Both the position numbers and the translations under genes were made by a program. The notes below the pieces were generated by a model. That model was not told the origin of the DNA. It made no database searches and worked only from the letters and a program-made list of their open reading frames with translations. Of a stretch of 64,000 bases of DNA, positions 50,266-61,325 are shown one piece after another (the stretch's first letter is position 1; the number at the start of each line of letters is the position of its first letter). This DNA is from Cavia porcellus. Lineage: Eukaryota; Chordata; Mammalia; Rodentia; Caviidae. The stretch covers positions 54,622,001-54,686,000 of the forward strand of contig NW_026947489.1 of the NCBI RefSeq assembly GCF_034190915.1, given 5' to 3'.

Positions 50266-51827
50266 TTCATTTATGCTGAGGAGAGCAAGGAAGTAGGAAA
50301 AAGAGGTTGAAATTAGACAGACAAAGTTTAATTCAATAGATTTCCAGCTGAAAATTATTGTAGATTTATATTAAGAAAGTAATTATGATGGCATAATACT
50401 GAAATAAAAGGTTTAAAACCAAAGTAAAATCTAAGTATATGTCCTAAAACAACTTGCTGCCTATAACTTTTCCTGGAAAATCAAAGTCTGACTCTACTGC
50501 TGGTATTGGATGAGTTACAAACTAAAGATGAATTAATGAATTAGTTAAAGCTTGAAAATTGTTTGAAATGTTAGGAGAAAACGTAATAAAACCTTCATAA
50601 TATGACTGCAAAATCTGCATAAATAAATATTTCCAGGGGCTGACAAAAATTACCTACTCCTAATTGTGTTTTGTATTTTTAAAGCTATGCACATGTAGAA
50701 CAAAAAATAGACAAAATTAATCATCACCTCAGAATGATTGTTACATACAGTTCACAAATTAATTAGTTTGCTCTTAATCTTTTCAATTAAAAAAATGTTA
50801 AGGCATTAGTTTATTGCTTACTTCAGTGTTAAAATGCTAGTTAACTGCAAAACACAATTAGGGACCAATATTAAAATTTCACTTACAAATGTCAGGGAAA
50901 CAAGAAAAATCCAAAGTTTTTCTCAGATTCAGCCTTCCTAAAGGGGCCAGGATAAAATAACTCTGCTCTCTCATCTAACCACAGTCTGAAGACAATGAGT
51001 GCAAAAATTTCTCCTTTTGCTACTCACGTATGTGTGTGTGCATTCTTAGTGGGGCTTTTCCCCCATGTTTAATGCTTTCTCAATCCTAATTGAGTACATG
51101 GATTTTTGGGGTAAAATTTCAAAATCTTTTTTATTCTTTATTTTCATCAAATTTGCTTCATTTTCTCTTTGCTTTTCAAGAACCCAGTGACTACATCTTG
51201 TGCAAAATATTAGAAGGATAACAAGTCAGAGCATGAAAGCTTAGTTAATATTCTTATCAACTCATACTTGGCAACCCCCAGGGATGCTGAAGGTGCATCT
51301 GGAATGCAATGTATTTCCCTGTTATTTTATTTGAAACGAATTTAATTGCAAATTAAAAATAAAGAACCTGCAGGAACCCATTGTTTTAAGCGCCTGCACA
51401 ACATCAAATCAAATAGAAGAGGTGATGATTTCCACTTTATCTTTTCTCAGAGGAATGATTTTATTGACGACTTTTAGCATTTAAACACAGCATGCTCAAA
51501 GAAGCTGCAACCCAGGGATGTGTGCCCTCTCTGAAGTCTCCCCCTTTTGAAACCAACTTCTTGCTTTGTGAATTATTCACAAAGGTGATTTCCTGAAGAC
51601 TCTAGGATACATTTAATGTGTTCAAATTTAAGCACCAAGGAGGAGGAATTCCAGAACAAAGTAGAAGGGCTTGAATTATTTCCTCTATCCATTCCTTAGG
51701 TAAAGTAACACACATTTACTGCTTCCAGAAATTATTAAGAATATTTGACGGTAAAGATCATTGCAATCTAAGAAAGTTTTAAATGGTGGCTTTGTTCACC
51801 TCTAGGGCTTGGTAAGTCACATTTTCT

Positions 51828-51830
<3 letters not shown>
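50266..51830. other. Unclassified AT-rich intron
   Basis: No exon or recognised transposon in about 1.6 kb. Confidence 0.4.

Positions 51831-51880
<50 letters not shown>
51831..51880. repeat. (TC)25 microsatellite
   Basis: An uninterrupted 50-bp TC tract. On the minus strand it is (GA)25. Confidence 0.97.
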
Positions 51881-51883
<3 letters not shown>

Positions 51884-52615
51884 TCTTTGTTATGAATGAC
51901 TACCAGACTGTTTGGTAGATGGTGGCCATAAAATTAATGTTCTTTGACCAAATTAATGTATCATCCTTTTCTTTAGAAACTGTAGGTAACTCTGTCCTAC
52001 TTTCCAAATTAAGTTCAAAGGTCTAGCTTGGTACTACTTAGAGTCCACTCAATCTACCTGTCCAGGCTAATTTCTTATTTCTCCCATAAGTAACCCCTAC
52101 ATTCACATGAAGTGGAACCAATTCCCATTCCTGGATCTCCTGAGGTAAAACACAGTAGTTGGTTGCTTCTGTGTCTTTCCTCACACTTTTCTTCCATCTG
52201 TTGACTACAGTTCTGCTTTTTTTGTTGCTGTTGTTCCAGGAACCAACAAAATACAACCCCTTCTTCTTCCATGACATTTAGAATCAATTCAGAAATAAGA
52301 CACCTGGTGAACAAAATTGTTCTCATCAGGCTTAGTTCCTCCTTCCAAATTCACAGCGTATAGGTCAGTCCCTGCCTCTTAGGACTCCCCAGGATCATCC
52401 AGTGTGGAGTGGGTGTCTGTCAAGTGAGGGGAATGTGCAGGTGGCCAGTATTATCACGTTAGCTGAAGTTCCTCCGTGAGGACATGTGGCTTTTCTGAGT
52501 TTGAGTATCTACAAAGAATGATATCTTCCATTTAAACAGAGGTGTAGAAGTTATGTACCACATACTGCACTTAGATAGGGGTTTAGAGAGTAAAAATTGT
52601 CTATTTGTCTAAACA
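51881..52615. other. Unclassified intron
   Basis: No exon. Overlapping open frames on the minus strand at 52.0-52.3 kb have no recognisable domain. Confidence 0.4.
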
Positions 52616-52978
52616 TACACTGTCTTCTTATCTTCCACCTACTGCTACAAAATGCCAGACACTGTGTGGCTTAGAAACACAGAATTGTCTTTCTTATACT
52701 TCTGAGAACTGGAAAGTCCAAGTTCAAGATACTGGCAAATCTGGTGTCTGAAGAGGAACCACTTCTTAGTTCACAAATGCCATTTTGCTATGTCCTGTGT
52801 GAGGGAAGACCAAGGGGTCTTCTACTTAGCTTCTTTAATAAGAGCACTAATTTATTTTGAGAAGGACTCTACCAAAATGGCTTCACTTTCTCCTCAAGCC
52901 CTCTACTTCCCAATAACATCATTTTGGGACTTAGAATTTCAACATATGAACTTTGGTGGACATACATAGCATATATTT
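52616..52978 (-). mobile_element. MLT1-type LTR, antisense
   Basis: Reversed MLT1 clauses: CTGCTACAAAATGCCAGACACTGTGTGGCTTAGAAACACAG, TATACTTCTGAGAACTGGAAAGTCCAAGTTCAAGATACTGGC, TTAATAAGAGCACTAATTTATTTTGAG, ACTTAGAATTTCAACATATGAACTTTGGTGGACATACA. They correspond to 'ctgctataacaaaataccatagactg ... ggacttcaacatatgaatttggggggacacaa'. Confidence 0.85.
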
Positions 52979-53520
52979 CATAGGTTTTCCATGTCACATG
53001 GATAGTTTGACATTCCTAAAAGTGACTACCCAGCTTCTCCATGTGCATTCTCAATAAATACATAAGGAACAGTGGATGAATGGGTGAAATGATTAATATT
53101 AGTAAGATTTTAGGATCCAAATTGTACTTTGTTTTCTATTCACAATTTTTTTCATATATAATATTTAGAGTAATTATCAAAATTTGCAGTGGTGACTGTA
53201 AACGAAATGAAAAATTCAAAAGAATAAGTTAGACTTAATAATAATATAAATTATTTGGTGGGATAAGAAGCCAAAAATATGCCCTCCTCTGCATATTCTC
53301 ACCTCCAAAAATTTGCCATCCTCACATTTTAGAAAAATAGCCAGAGAATTCCACTGGGAAACAACATGTACGTGATGGTTTGACTTAACTCAAACTTCAC
53401 AACTTTCTAGCCTACCAAAATAAGATCTCATTCTGTATTATTCATGAGAAAACAGCATATCTGACAATAGTTAAGAGTTTAATGAATTATAAATGAACAC
53501 AACTAAATTCACTTTCTATA
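52979..53520. other. Unclassified AT-rich intron
   Basis: Nothing recognised here. Confidence 0.4.
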
Positions 53521-54000
53521 ATAGTTATGCTTCTCACAGTAACAAATCACTCCAGAATTTTGTAGTTTAAAGAAAAGCACTGATTATTTTGCAGTTGTCA
53601 CTGGTCCAGGAATCCAGCCACTCTAACCACTCTAACTGCAACCAAAATGTTAATACTGGTAGGAACTAGATGATCATAAGGCAGCACTTCCCGTGTCACT
53701 ACCATGGGAGGTCTTAGGCCTTTCCTGGTCATTGACTGGAGCAATCAGGTATTTGCCATCCATGAACCAGTTAGTTTTTCAAAGGACTATCCATCACGGG
53801 GATAGACTGATTCACCAGACCCAAGGTGTGGGGGCAAAGTAAAATCTTAAAACAAAGGCCACAGACCTTTTATAACCTAATTTTAGAAATGACATCTCAC
53901 TGTTTTGTCTGTTCTTCAGGAGCTAGTTGCAAGGTCTCAAAGGCAGCAAATGATAGAAGGGAGTGAATGCCAGGAGGTGGCAGTCATTTGAAGTCCTCCC
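53521..54000 (-). mobile_element. Ancient LTR or transposon fossil (unclassified)
   Basis: It opens with TTCTCACAGTAACAAATCACTCCAGAATTTTGTAGTTTAAAG, the decayed form of 'aacaaatcactccaaaacttagtggcttaaaa'. It closes with GGGAGTGAATGCCAGGAGGTGGCAGTCATTTGAAG, resembling 'gtgaataccaggaggtggggatcattgg'. These are known end phrases of one old mammalian interspersed repeat whose name I cannot give with certainty. Confidence 0.5.
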
Positions 54001-55560
54001 AGAAGCTTCCCACACACCCTTCTTCCCTTTCTCTTGGTAATCACTCCTGTTTCTCTCTCCAAAGCAGCTGAAGGCCTCTCTCTAGACATCAGTCTCTGAC
54101 CCTCTCTGGGCAGCCAAGTGCCCTCCTCTGAGCTTCACAGCTTCACAATGTGGTTTCTCTGTTAGGTCTTCTGACCTGCAGGCTTTGTGTATCTCTTTAC
54201 CTTTTCTAGACTTTTACTCCCCAACAGAAAGACCCCTGTCTCATGTATAGCCTATATTTGACTACTTGGAAAAGGCTTTGGCTCTGTAAGTATTTCTTTT
54301 GACAGAATCATAAATTGTAGCTAAAGAGAACATTCATTCATTCAGTCTACCTATAGAAAACAAATACTGCGATGAATGTGACTAACATCACTAAAATTTG
54401 TCCATGATATTAAAGTTGTGGAAATTTTACTAAAGTAAAACATTTAATTGTCTTGATAAAAAAAGTTAATAAAATATTTTTTAGTCAGTTAAACTTACGT
54501 TGTCAGCTAGAGTTCCACAGATTATTTAGAAATGTGCGAAGTTTATATCTTTTTCTGTACTGATATACCTGGGTCAGATGCTCATGCAACCCCACAAATG
54601 GTAGCTTTTCCTCACTAGCATTTTGTCTACTGCCTGGATTGTTGCAAGGGATGCTTTAATTTTTCTTTATTTACCACTTTGCTCCTATGGACTAACTTCC
54701 TTATGCAATGAAATTTTATAGCTCTAGTGTGCTGCCCCTGGGCTAGTCCTCAACATCGCAGAAGAATAAAATATAGTTTCTAGTGTGGGAAACAAAAGTT
54801 TGCCCAGCAGACAATTCATGAGCTAGATATTGCATGGTGACACATGTTCCCTTAGTCACTGTGACTCTCCCCTAGTTGAGAGACATTAGAGGGATCTGTC
54901 TTGCATGGATCACATTTGTACACCAAATACCCCAGAATACTCTATGCAGAAGGCAAATCTAAACCTAACTGTGAGTCTCAGTGGACCGCAGAGCAGCCCC
55001 GACAGTTCCTCCTGACTCAGTGTAGCATATGAGTCCTATCCCACACTCACTCTCCCGACTGAATCCCTAGGACAGATGGAAAAAAATAGGACAGAAACCA
55101 CAGCTGCAGGAGCCCTGATGATGCCAAGTAGAATGTGAACCTGAGTCATATAATAATTTCTACTGAATAATTCCCACAATTAAAAATGATTACAGACACT
55201 AATGCTTGGGTGAAGCTATAGAAATGTTACCATTGCTCGTTATATCTTTTTTGTAGATCACAAAATGTGAAACAGGCAGCTGTTGGTGACATTCTGACTG
55301 CCGGGAATGTCAGGGACTAAGAGCTACACTTGCTGAACCTCTTGGCTGGTAGGTTTTGGGAGCAGCGAAAGAAGACAGAATATGTTCAGGGACAACAGGA
55401 GCAATATTTATTTTCTGTTATTTTTAATAGTATACTTATTTTACATAATATTTTATACATTTTAAATTGAGAGGCAGGAGCAAATCTTTAATATGATCAT
55501 ATTTTCTAAGTCAGGGGAATAAAACCGATGCGCCATCCTAGGCATTCTAAATGGTAAATG
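54001..55560. other. Unclassified intron
   Basis: About 1.5 kb. The GC-richer pyrimidine block 54000-54250 may be L2-like. No exon is seen. Confidence 0.35.

Positions 55561-55561
<1 letters not shown>

Positions 55562-55601
<40 letters not shown>
55562..55601. repeat. (TG)20 microsatellite
   Basis: Uninterrupted 40-bp TG tract. Confidence 0.97.
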
Positions 55602-55602
<1 letters not shown>

Positions 55603-55639
55603 AAAACTAACAATGACAGAGCATAGAAGTTAATCAGAA

Positions 55640-55720
55640 ACAGAGGGGGGGAGAGAGAGAGACAGAGATACACAGAGAGACCAAGATAGAGACAGAGTCA
55701 GAGACCTAGAAGAGAAGATA
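55640..55720. repeat. GA-rich low-complexity tract
   Basis: A run of imperfect GAGACAGA units with a G7 start (CAGAGGGGGGGAGAGAGAGA). It lies some 40 bp downstream of the TG microsatellite. Confidence 0.8.
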
Positions 55721-56194
55721 CTAACCCATTCTTAAGGCCTCTGAAATATTCCAAGTGGATAACATAGCACATGTTAGAGGAGGAAAAGATACTGGAAAAC
55801 TGGGAGAAATTAAAGTATCTGGAGGACATCTGCAGTAGGGGCATAACTCAGTGGGGGCTCAACCCAGTGGACAGGCAGAAGCTGAAGTTAAGATCCCAGG
55901 CATCATAAATTCAAGACCTTGAACATTGTGCTGGAAGGTACAGACTTAACAGAATCATGCATCTTAATATAACAGGAAAAAGTGTGAATTGGGGATAAGG
56001 GGGGAAAAGGAATTTTGGGTTATCAATTTACTCTTGTAGTCATATTTTAAGGAAATTAATGCCAGGACCCTTTAATATTTTGATGTGTTTCTTATTTCCC
56101 AAACTGGCCATCAGCTTTTTCTTCAGGGACCACATTCCATTTAACACGCTTTTGAAAATGAGAGTGGGAAGCATTGGTGATGCTCTGGTCCTTG

Positions 56195-56345
56195 GAATAT
56201 TACATCACTTACTGCACAGTATGACTTTGAACAAAATAATTTCATTTCTTTGGATTTTCTCTCTTTACTTGGAAACTAAAGAGGCAGGAGGAAATGAAGG
56301 TGTCTGCATGATCCCTTCTAGCATTGATACCCTACTAGTCTATGG
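56195..56345 (+). repeat. MIR-like fragment
   Basis: TGACTTTGAACAAAATAATTTCATTTCTTTGGATTTTCTCTCTTTACTTGGAAACTAAAG follows the MIR core 'tgaccttgggcaagtcacttaac ... cagtttcctcatctgtaaaa' at low identity. The open frame of 120 codons spanning it (56059-56421) has no domain and is taken as chance. Confidence 0.4.
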
Positions 56346-56934
56346 AAAGGATGTTATTATAATCAGCCTGTCTGGAATACAGATAGCAAGCTTGAGGTAC
56401 AGTTTCACTCTCCAGGATTAAATCATGACACGTGCCATATTTAACAAATATGTAATCAACTTAAACACTCTAATAATGGGTTAGTGCTCACTGCTTGAAG
56501 GAATGATTTTGAACAAGGTCATGATTTTAAAATCTAAATTTTCTTTCTTTTGCCTCAGTCATAAGTTAGAAGTAGAATCTGGAGCATGTGGGTCAATACC
56601 AACTGGAATATATTTCAATGTCTGTTCACCCAGTCAATTAGACTTTTGAAATAAAAATGAAAGCCACTTTGAATTCTGGCATAGCAGATGAAATTAGCCT
56701 AGCTGGAGAAGATGGGAGAATCACATGCTCAGGTTAATATTCTCCCCCCAAAACATCAAAGTGTTAAATAGAATGAAGACATTTCCAAATACCTGGAATA
56801 CTTTTCCTGCTCAATGTATATTTGTATCTATTCCTATAGCATATAAAATGTACATTATGTTTTCATTATCCATCAATTATTGGGCCAATAGAACACTGTA
56901 AACATTTTGTTTCTATGAATTGTGCCAGACAGAG

Positions 56935-57055
56935 AGTTCTTTTCACATTTTATAGCTCAGAAAACTAAGGTTCAAAAAATTCTAAAAATCCTATCCAAGA
57001 TCTTAAAAAGTGTAAAGTTACAATATTAGAAATGCAATTTAAATCTCCCCAGTAT
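56935..57055 (-). repeat. MIR fragment, antisense
   Basis: TTTTCACATTTTATAGCTCAGAAAACTAAGGTTCAAAAA matches the reversed MIR core 'cattttacagatgaggaaactgaggctcagag'. Confidence 0.62.
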
Positions 57056-57437
57056 ATTCTCAATTGCATCACATTTTTTAAGAGAACCACACAGGTAGTA
57101 TTTTTCACAGAAACTTACATCTGCTGTATCAAAATCCCGCCAAATAAAGCAAATGCACTTTGAATTTTTAAAACATATTCCAAGAGACTTGTTATAAGAG
57201 TTTGACTGTTTTTCCTCCAGGGGCCACATTGCAGAACAGAATTGAAGTTATAAAGTCTTCTTACTCTTTTACATCAGGTGAGACTTGCTGAACACATGCA
57301 GGAGAGGCAGTTGTTAGCTCTGTGATTACTGAGCTCTTTCATGGACTCCATGACGGAAGAATTAGCTTTTGTCATATATTTTTCTTTTCCTCAAAGCCAG
57401 TCCTGAGGCTAAGACTTAGTTGGAGGCAGTTTATCAC

Positions 57438-57603
57438 TGTTTTGTTTTTCTTTGTTATACTGGGATAGAATCACCGAACACTAAGCTACATCCTTTTTTA
57501 TTTTGAGAAAGGGTCTCGCTAAGCTGCCCCAGATGACTTTAAACTGCCAATCCTGCTGCAGTCTTCCAAGAAGCTGGGATGACTGGTATTGCCACCCTGC
57601 CAA
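57438..57603 (-). repeat. MEN-type (B1-dID) composite SINE, antisense
   Basis: Reversed ID remains (TACTGGGATAGAATCACCGAACACTAAGCTACATCC) join a reversed 7SL half (TTTTGAGAAAGGGTCTCGCTAAGCTGCCCCAG, AAGCTGGGATGACTGGTATTGCCACC). Confidence 0.82.
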
Positions 57604-59795
57604 CCAGTGGGGTAGTTCTCATGGTGACTATCCCAGAAAGCCTAATGGAAGGAATAGAGACAAGGAGACAGGTCAGAGATGAAGCAAAGGGTGCATTCAT
57701 AGGAGCCTAACAGCTGACATCAGATGAGCTGGATCCCACTAGGAGGTGCAAGACACTGCAGTTTGAAGAGACATCTAATATTGATTCACTGATTCTTCTC
57801 CTTCACGCTGATGCATTTAGAGCGTGATGCTAAATTTCATGGACTTCTGGTTGCCTTTATGTACTACAGAGCAGACTCCCTGGGAGCCCAAGCAAGTCTG
57901 TGGAGAGAGGCAAGTATGTGAGGTGTGATGTCACGGTGTCTGATGTAGCCAAACTTGATAGCAACCAAGCTGAGAGGAGTGCAGATGGGATACAGAGACA
58001 GGGGTTTGCTCAGTGACTCCTTTCATGACCCGCATAACGAAGGAGTTTGCTCCTTCGTCAGTAAGGATCACAGCTGCCAAGGCATAGCATTCGCTGTGAC
58101 AGGACCACTCTATAAGAATGCCAGGGTGGCTTGTGGAACCCAGGGGTGGAAAAAGACCCAGATAGGACATGGGATAACAGTGGATCTCATTTATTCTGTC
58201 CTGCTTGGCTTACCTCACTCTGCCAGTCTCTCTGTCTTTTCAACACCTTGCACCTAAGAGATACACACCAGCATTTCCCACACTGCTAGCCTAATCACAA
58301 GAAGACTGACATCTCTTTTCTATTCACAATTCCACATTTTGGTCAGTGGACTCATTTGGTGACAGGCATGCCGGCAGTAGAAAGCAGAATGCACATGACA
58401 GCAGGCACTGAGCCCCACAGAGCTGCAGAGGTCGTTCCATATGTCAGTCACTACCATGCTAGTCAGAGCAGATCCCTAGGAAGCTACCAAGTAACCAAGT
58501 GCAAGGCAAATAGGAGTCTATTCTGTGCTTTTTAAAAATACTCCTTGGCCACGCCTAGCACACAGCATGCGATACAATAGCTGTCTAGGAGCTGTGAGAT
58601 AAGCAGAACTGAGCCAGTCGTGGTTCTGAATCTGTCTCTTATGATACAAAGTGGAATAATGTGTGGGAAAGTTATGCTAATCATTAAATGAAGAAGTGCT
58701 GTGTCCATTTTAGAATTAGACAACACAGAAATATTGAGTATATTAGCATCATCTCTCTACATTGTACTACTGAGATTGGATGGCACCTGCATTTAACAGC
58801 ACTATACCATGAAAAATGATGCTGGGCATTTTGAATTTTTTTATGCACGTAGTCTTAAGTGAAAGACTAATTCTCCTTTTCTCAATACAAAAACAAATGT
58901 AAAAATTCATGTGATTTCACATTTTATATGCTGTTCTAATCATTCTGGCTTTTAAAAAAGTGAATCCTAGCACTTTATACTACAGCAAACTGAAAGGCTT
59001 CCTCCTGTCTCTCTTCATTCATTTTTTCCTTCTTTCCTCCCTGTCATCATGCATTCATTCTTTCTTTCTTACCACTGTATTATGGTCACCATGATCCACA
59101 TTCAGGATAAACAGTTGTCACCAGAAACAAGGCCTCTCCACTCTTGTAACACAGGGGCATGGTATGAGACTTCACCACAGTTTTGTAACTTTCTCAAAAA
59201 ACTGTCTCCTTCACAGCTCCTTCCCTGAGCAAAGTGACAGTGGATTTTTAAAATGCTGAAAGCTTGCAGAGGTTATAATGATGATAGCAACTTCTTCCAA
59301 AGCAAAGGCCACAGAATCAAGGAAATCGGTGTTTAACAAAGACAAAAACAAAATATGTTTGAATTATTTTTCAAGTGTTAGACTCACAGATTTCAAAAAA
59401 AGAAAACAAAACAAAATAAATACCTAGGCAATCTTATTAAAGATTTCAAAGAGGATGTAAGATAATCAGCAATCAAGAGAGCACGAAATGGTTTATTCTG
59501 GATAGGAGATGTTTTATCTGAGTATTTACATATGGTTCCCTTCTGTTCTTGAAACAGAAAAAGCATCTATTGTAGGGCTCCTCCAGAGATGAGAAGGACT
59601 TCAGTGTGGTAAGAGCATCGCTGTCTCTCTGCTCATCAGTGTTAGTCTGCTTGCTTAGGCAAGATCCCAAATATCATTTGGAATATTCAGAGTATTATTT
59701 GTGATAATGGGGATGGTTGTGTTGTCTAAAATACTAACTCATTTTTGCATTAAATATTCAGGTTTCTGAAACCAGTTCTTAGTACAATTTTGTTA
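57604..59795. other. Unclassified intron with a short perfect hairpin
   Basis: About 2.2 kb without exon. At 58037-58058 a perfect 9-bp inverted repeat (ACGAAGGAG / CTCCTTCGT) has a 4-base TTTG loop. No T run follows to suggest an RNA polymerase III terminator. Confidence 0.45.
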
Positions 59796-59797
59796 TT

Positions 59798-59799
<2 letters not shown>

Positions 59800-59884
<85 letters not shown>
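59800..59884. repeat. (AC)n microsatellite with CG-rich core
   Basis: About 85 bp of alternating purine-pyrimidine: AC units, then ACGCACGCGCGC at 59832-59843, then AC units again. Such tracts can adopt Z-DNA and are usually length-polymorphic. Confidence 0.97.
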
Positions 59885-59886
<2 letters not shown>

Positions 59887-59899
59887 TCCAACCAAAGAG

Positions 59900-60015
59900 A
59901 AGTTATCACTCTCACTTTACTTACAAGGAAAGCTAGGTTAGAAGAGCCCTGTAAGTAAGGCACTGATAATCGCTTAGATGGTAGAGACAGAGCCAGAGCT
60001 AGAATCCTGTTTGGG
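59900..60015 (-). repeat. MIR fragment, antisense
   Basis: ATCACTCTCACTTTACTTACAAGGAAAGCTAGGTTAGAAGAG and AGACAGAGCCAGAGCTAGAATCCTG follow the reversed MIR consensus. Confidence 0.65.
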
Positions 60016-60624
60016 TTATTTTATTTTATTTTTATCTTACAAATGAACAGAATGAAAACTCATGGTGAAATGTTTTTATTCTTGCTGTAAAACTATGACT
60101 CATACCTGTGCCTAAAATTTTGTTACAGATAAAATATAAGAGATTATAATTTTTCATGACCTGCATAAGTTCATATAAGTGTCTTTTGCTAATATTCACA
60201 AATTTGAAGGTTTTGGAATAAACTCTTCCCAGAATGGGTTTCCATCAACAGTGTAAGTGAAAAAGAAAGCTGAGTTCTTTGTACATTCTTTAGTGCTGTA
60301 GAAATAAGAGAAAAGCACCATACTTATAAAATCAAATTTAATCTTTTCAATTTGGATGACAAGTCAAAATGAAGATAATGACATTATGCTTTATCTTTTA
60401 GGAATAAACTTCAGTTTTACAAAGTATGCTTAGACCTATACCCCTTCCCTCAGTGACAGCAGGTTAAAAAATAGTACTAACCTACTAGGAGTAGTTCAGG
60501 TTATTTATTTTCAGAGGTATATTAGCTTTAATGGTACTGGAAGTGACATTTCAGACACATCAAATACACAATATAAACTATTAATTCTGGGTTAAATGAA
60601 ACCATTTTGGCTGGTATTAGATCA

Positions 60625-60715
60625 TATCCTTTTCATCATCATTTACAAAGAATCAGAGGCTCAGAAAATCTACTCACATGGCTATTAAGTGAACCAGCCA
60701 TTTTAAGGTTTAAAG
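60625..60715 (-). repeat. MIR-like fragment, antisense
   Basis: TCATCATTTACAAAGAATCAGAGGCTCAGAAAA and CATGGCTATTAAGTGAACCAGCC match the reversed MIR core at moderate identity. Confidence 0.5.
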
Positions 60716-60727
60716 AGATCAGTATTA

Positions 60728-60922
60728 GCAGGATGTAGTGGTATATACCTAGAATCTCACACGCTGAGAAGCCAAGACAAGAAAACCACAAGTCTAAATC
60801 CATGCTGGACACTTTAGCAATTTAATGAAACCCAGTCTCAAAAATAAATAAATAAAATAGAAAGCTAGTGCATTGTAGCTCATAATGAAGGCCCTGGGTT
60901 CAAATCTATGCACACCCACAGA
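60728..60922 (+). repeat. MEN-type (B1-dID) composite SINE, sense
   Basis: A 7SL half (GCAGGATGTAGTGGTATATACCTAGAATCTCACACGCTGAGAAGCCAAGAC ... ATGAAACCCAGTCTCAAAAATAAATAAATAAA) runs into an ID-derived half (GCTAGTGCATTGTAGCTCA ... GGCCCTGGGTTCAAATCTATGCAC). The joined layout in sense orientation is the clearest composite SINE in the window. Confidence 0.9.
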
Positions 60923-60949
60923 GAGAAGGATGATTAGTAGATGAGCATT

Positions 60950-61325
60950 GCTGTTAAGGGTTGTGTCTAGAGGTCCCCCAAAGCTTCATACAGTCATAGA
61001 TGGGACTTTTGTTGAGGTGGCTGAATGTGGGGAGTAGGCTTCTGGGATCTAGGACATGATGCTGGGATTGATTAATGGCATCACGAATGCTAGGATTAAC
61101 GTTGTAATTTGGGTAAGATGTAAGGGACAGAAGGAACTGTGTTACGGCTTGTCACTTGTTGCTTATTGCTGAGGCTGCTTGTCTTTTGCTCTACTATGCC
61201 ACCCTGCCTTGAATCTGCCAATTATGGACAAAAACCTCTACAAACTGTGAGCCAAATAAAACTTTCCTCCCTTAACATGTAAGTGTCAGGTACTTTGTTA
61301 CAGCAATGAAAAAAGGAACTAAGGA
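60950..61325 (+). mobile_element. MaLR-like solo LTR, related to copies A and B
   Basis: GTGTCTAGAGGTCCCCCAAAGCTTCATACAG, GAGGTGGCTGAATGTGGGG, GATGCTGGGATTGATTAATGGC, TTGAATCTGCCAATTATGGAC, AACTGTGAGCCAAATAAAAC (poly-A signal region) and a TGTAAGTGTCAGGTACTTTGTTACAGCAATG end. These parallel the LTRs at 1.8 and 3.5 kb and share orientation with them. Confidence 0.75.

Noticed and set aside
56059..56421. 120-codon open frame on the + strand
   Set aside because: No domain, no plausible splice sites or promoter, and it overlaps a MIR-like core. Consistent with chance.
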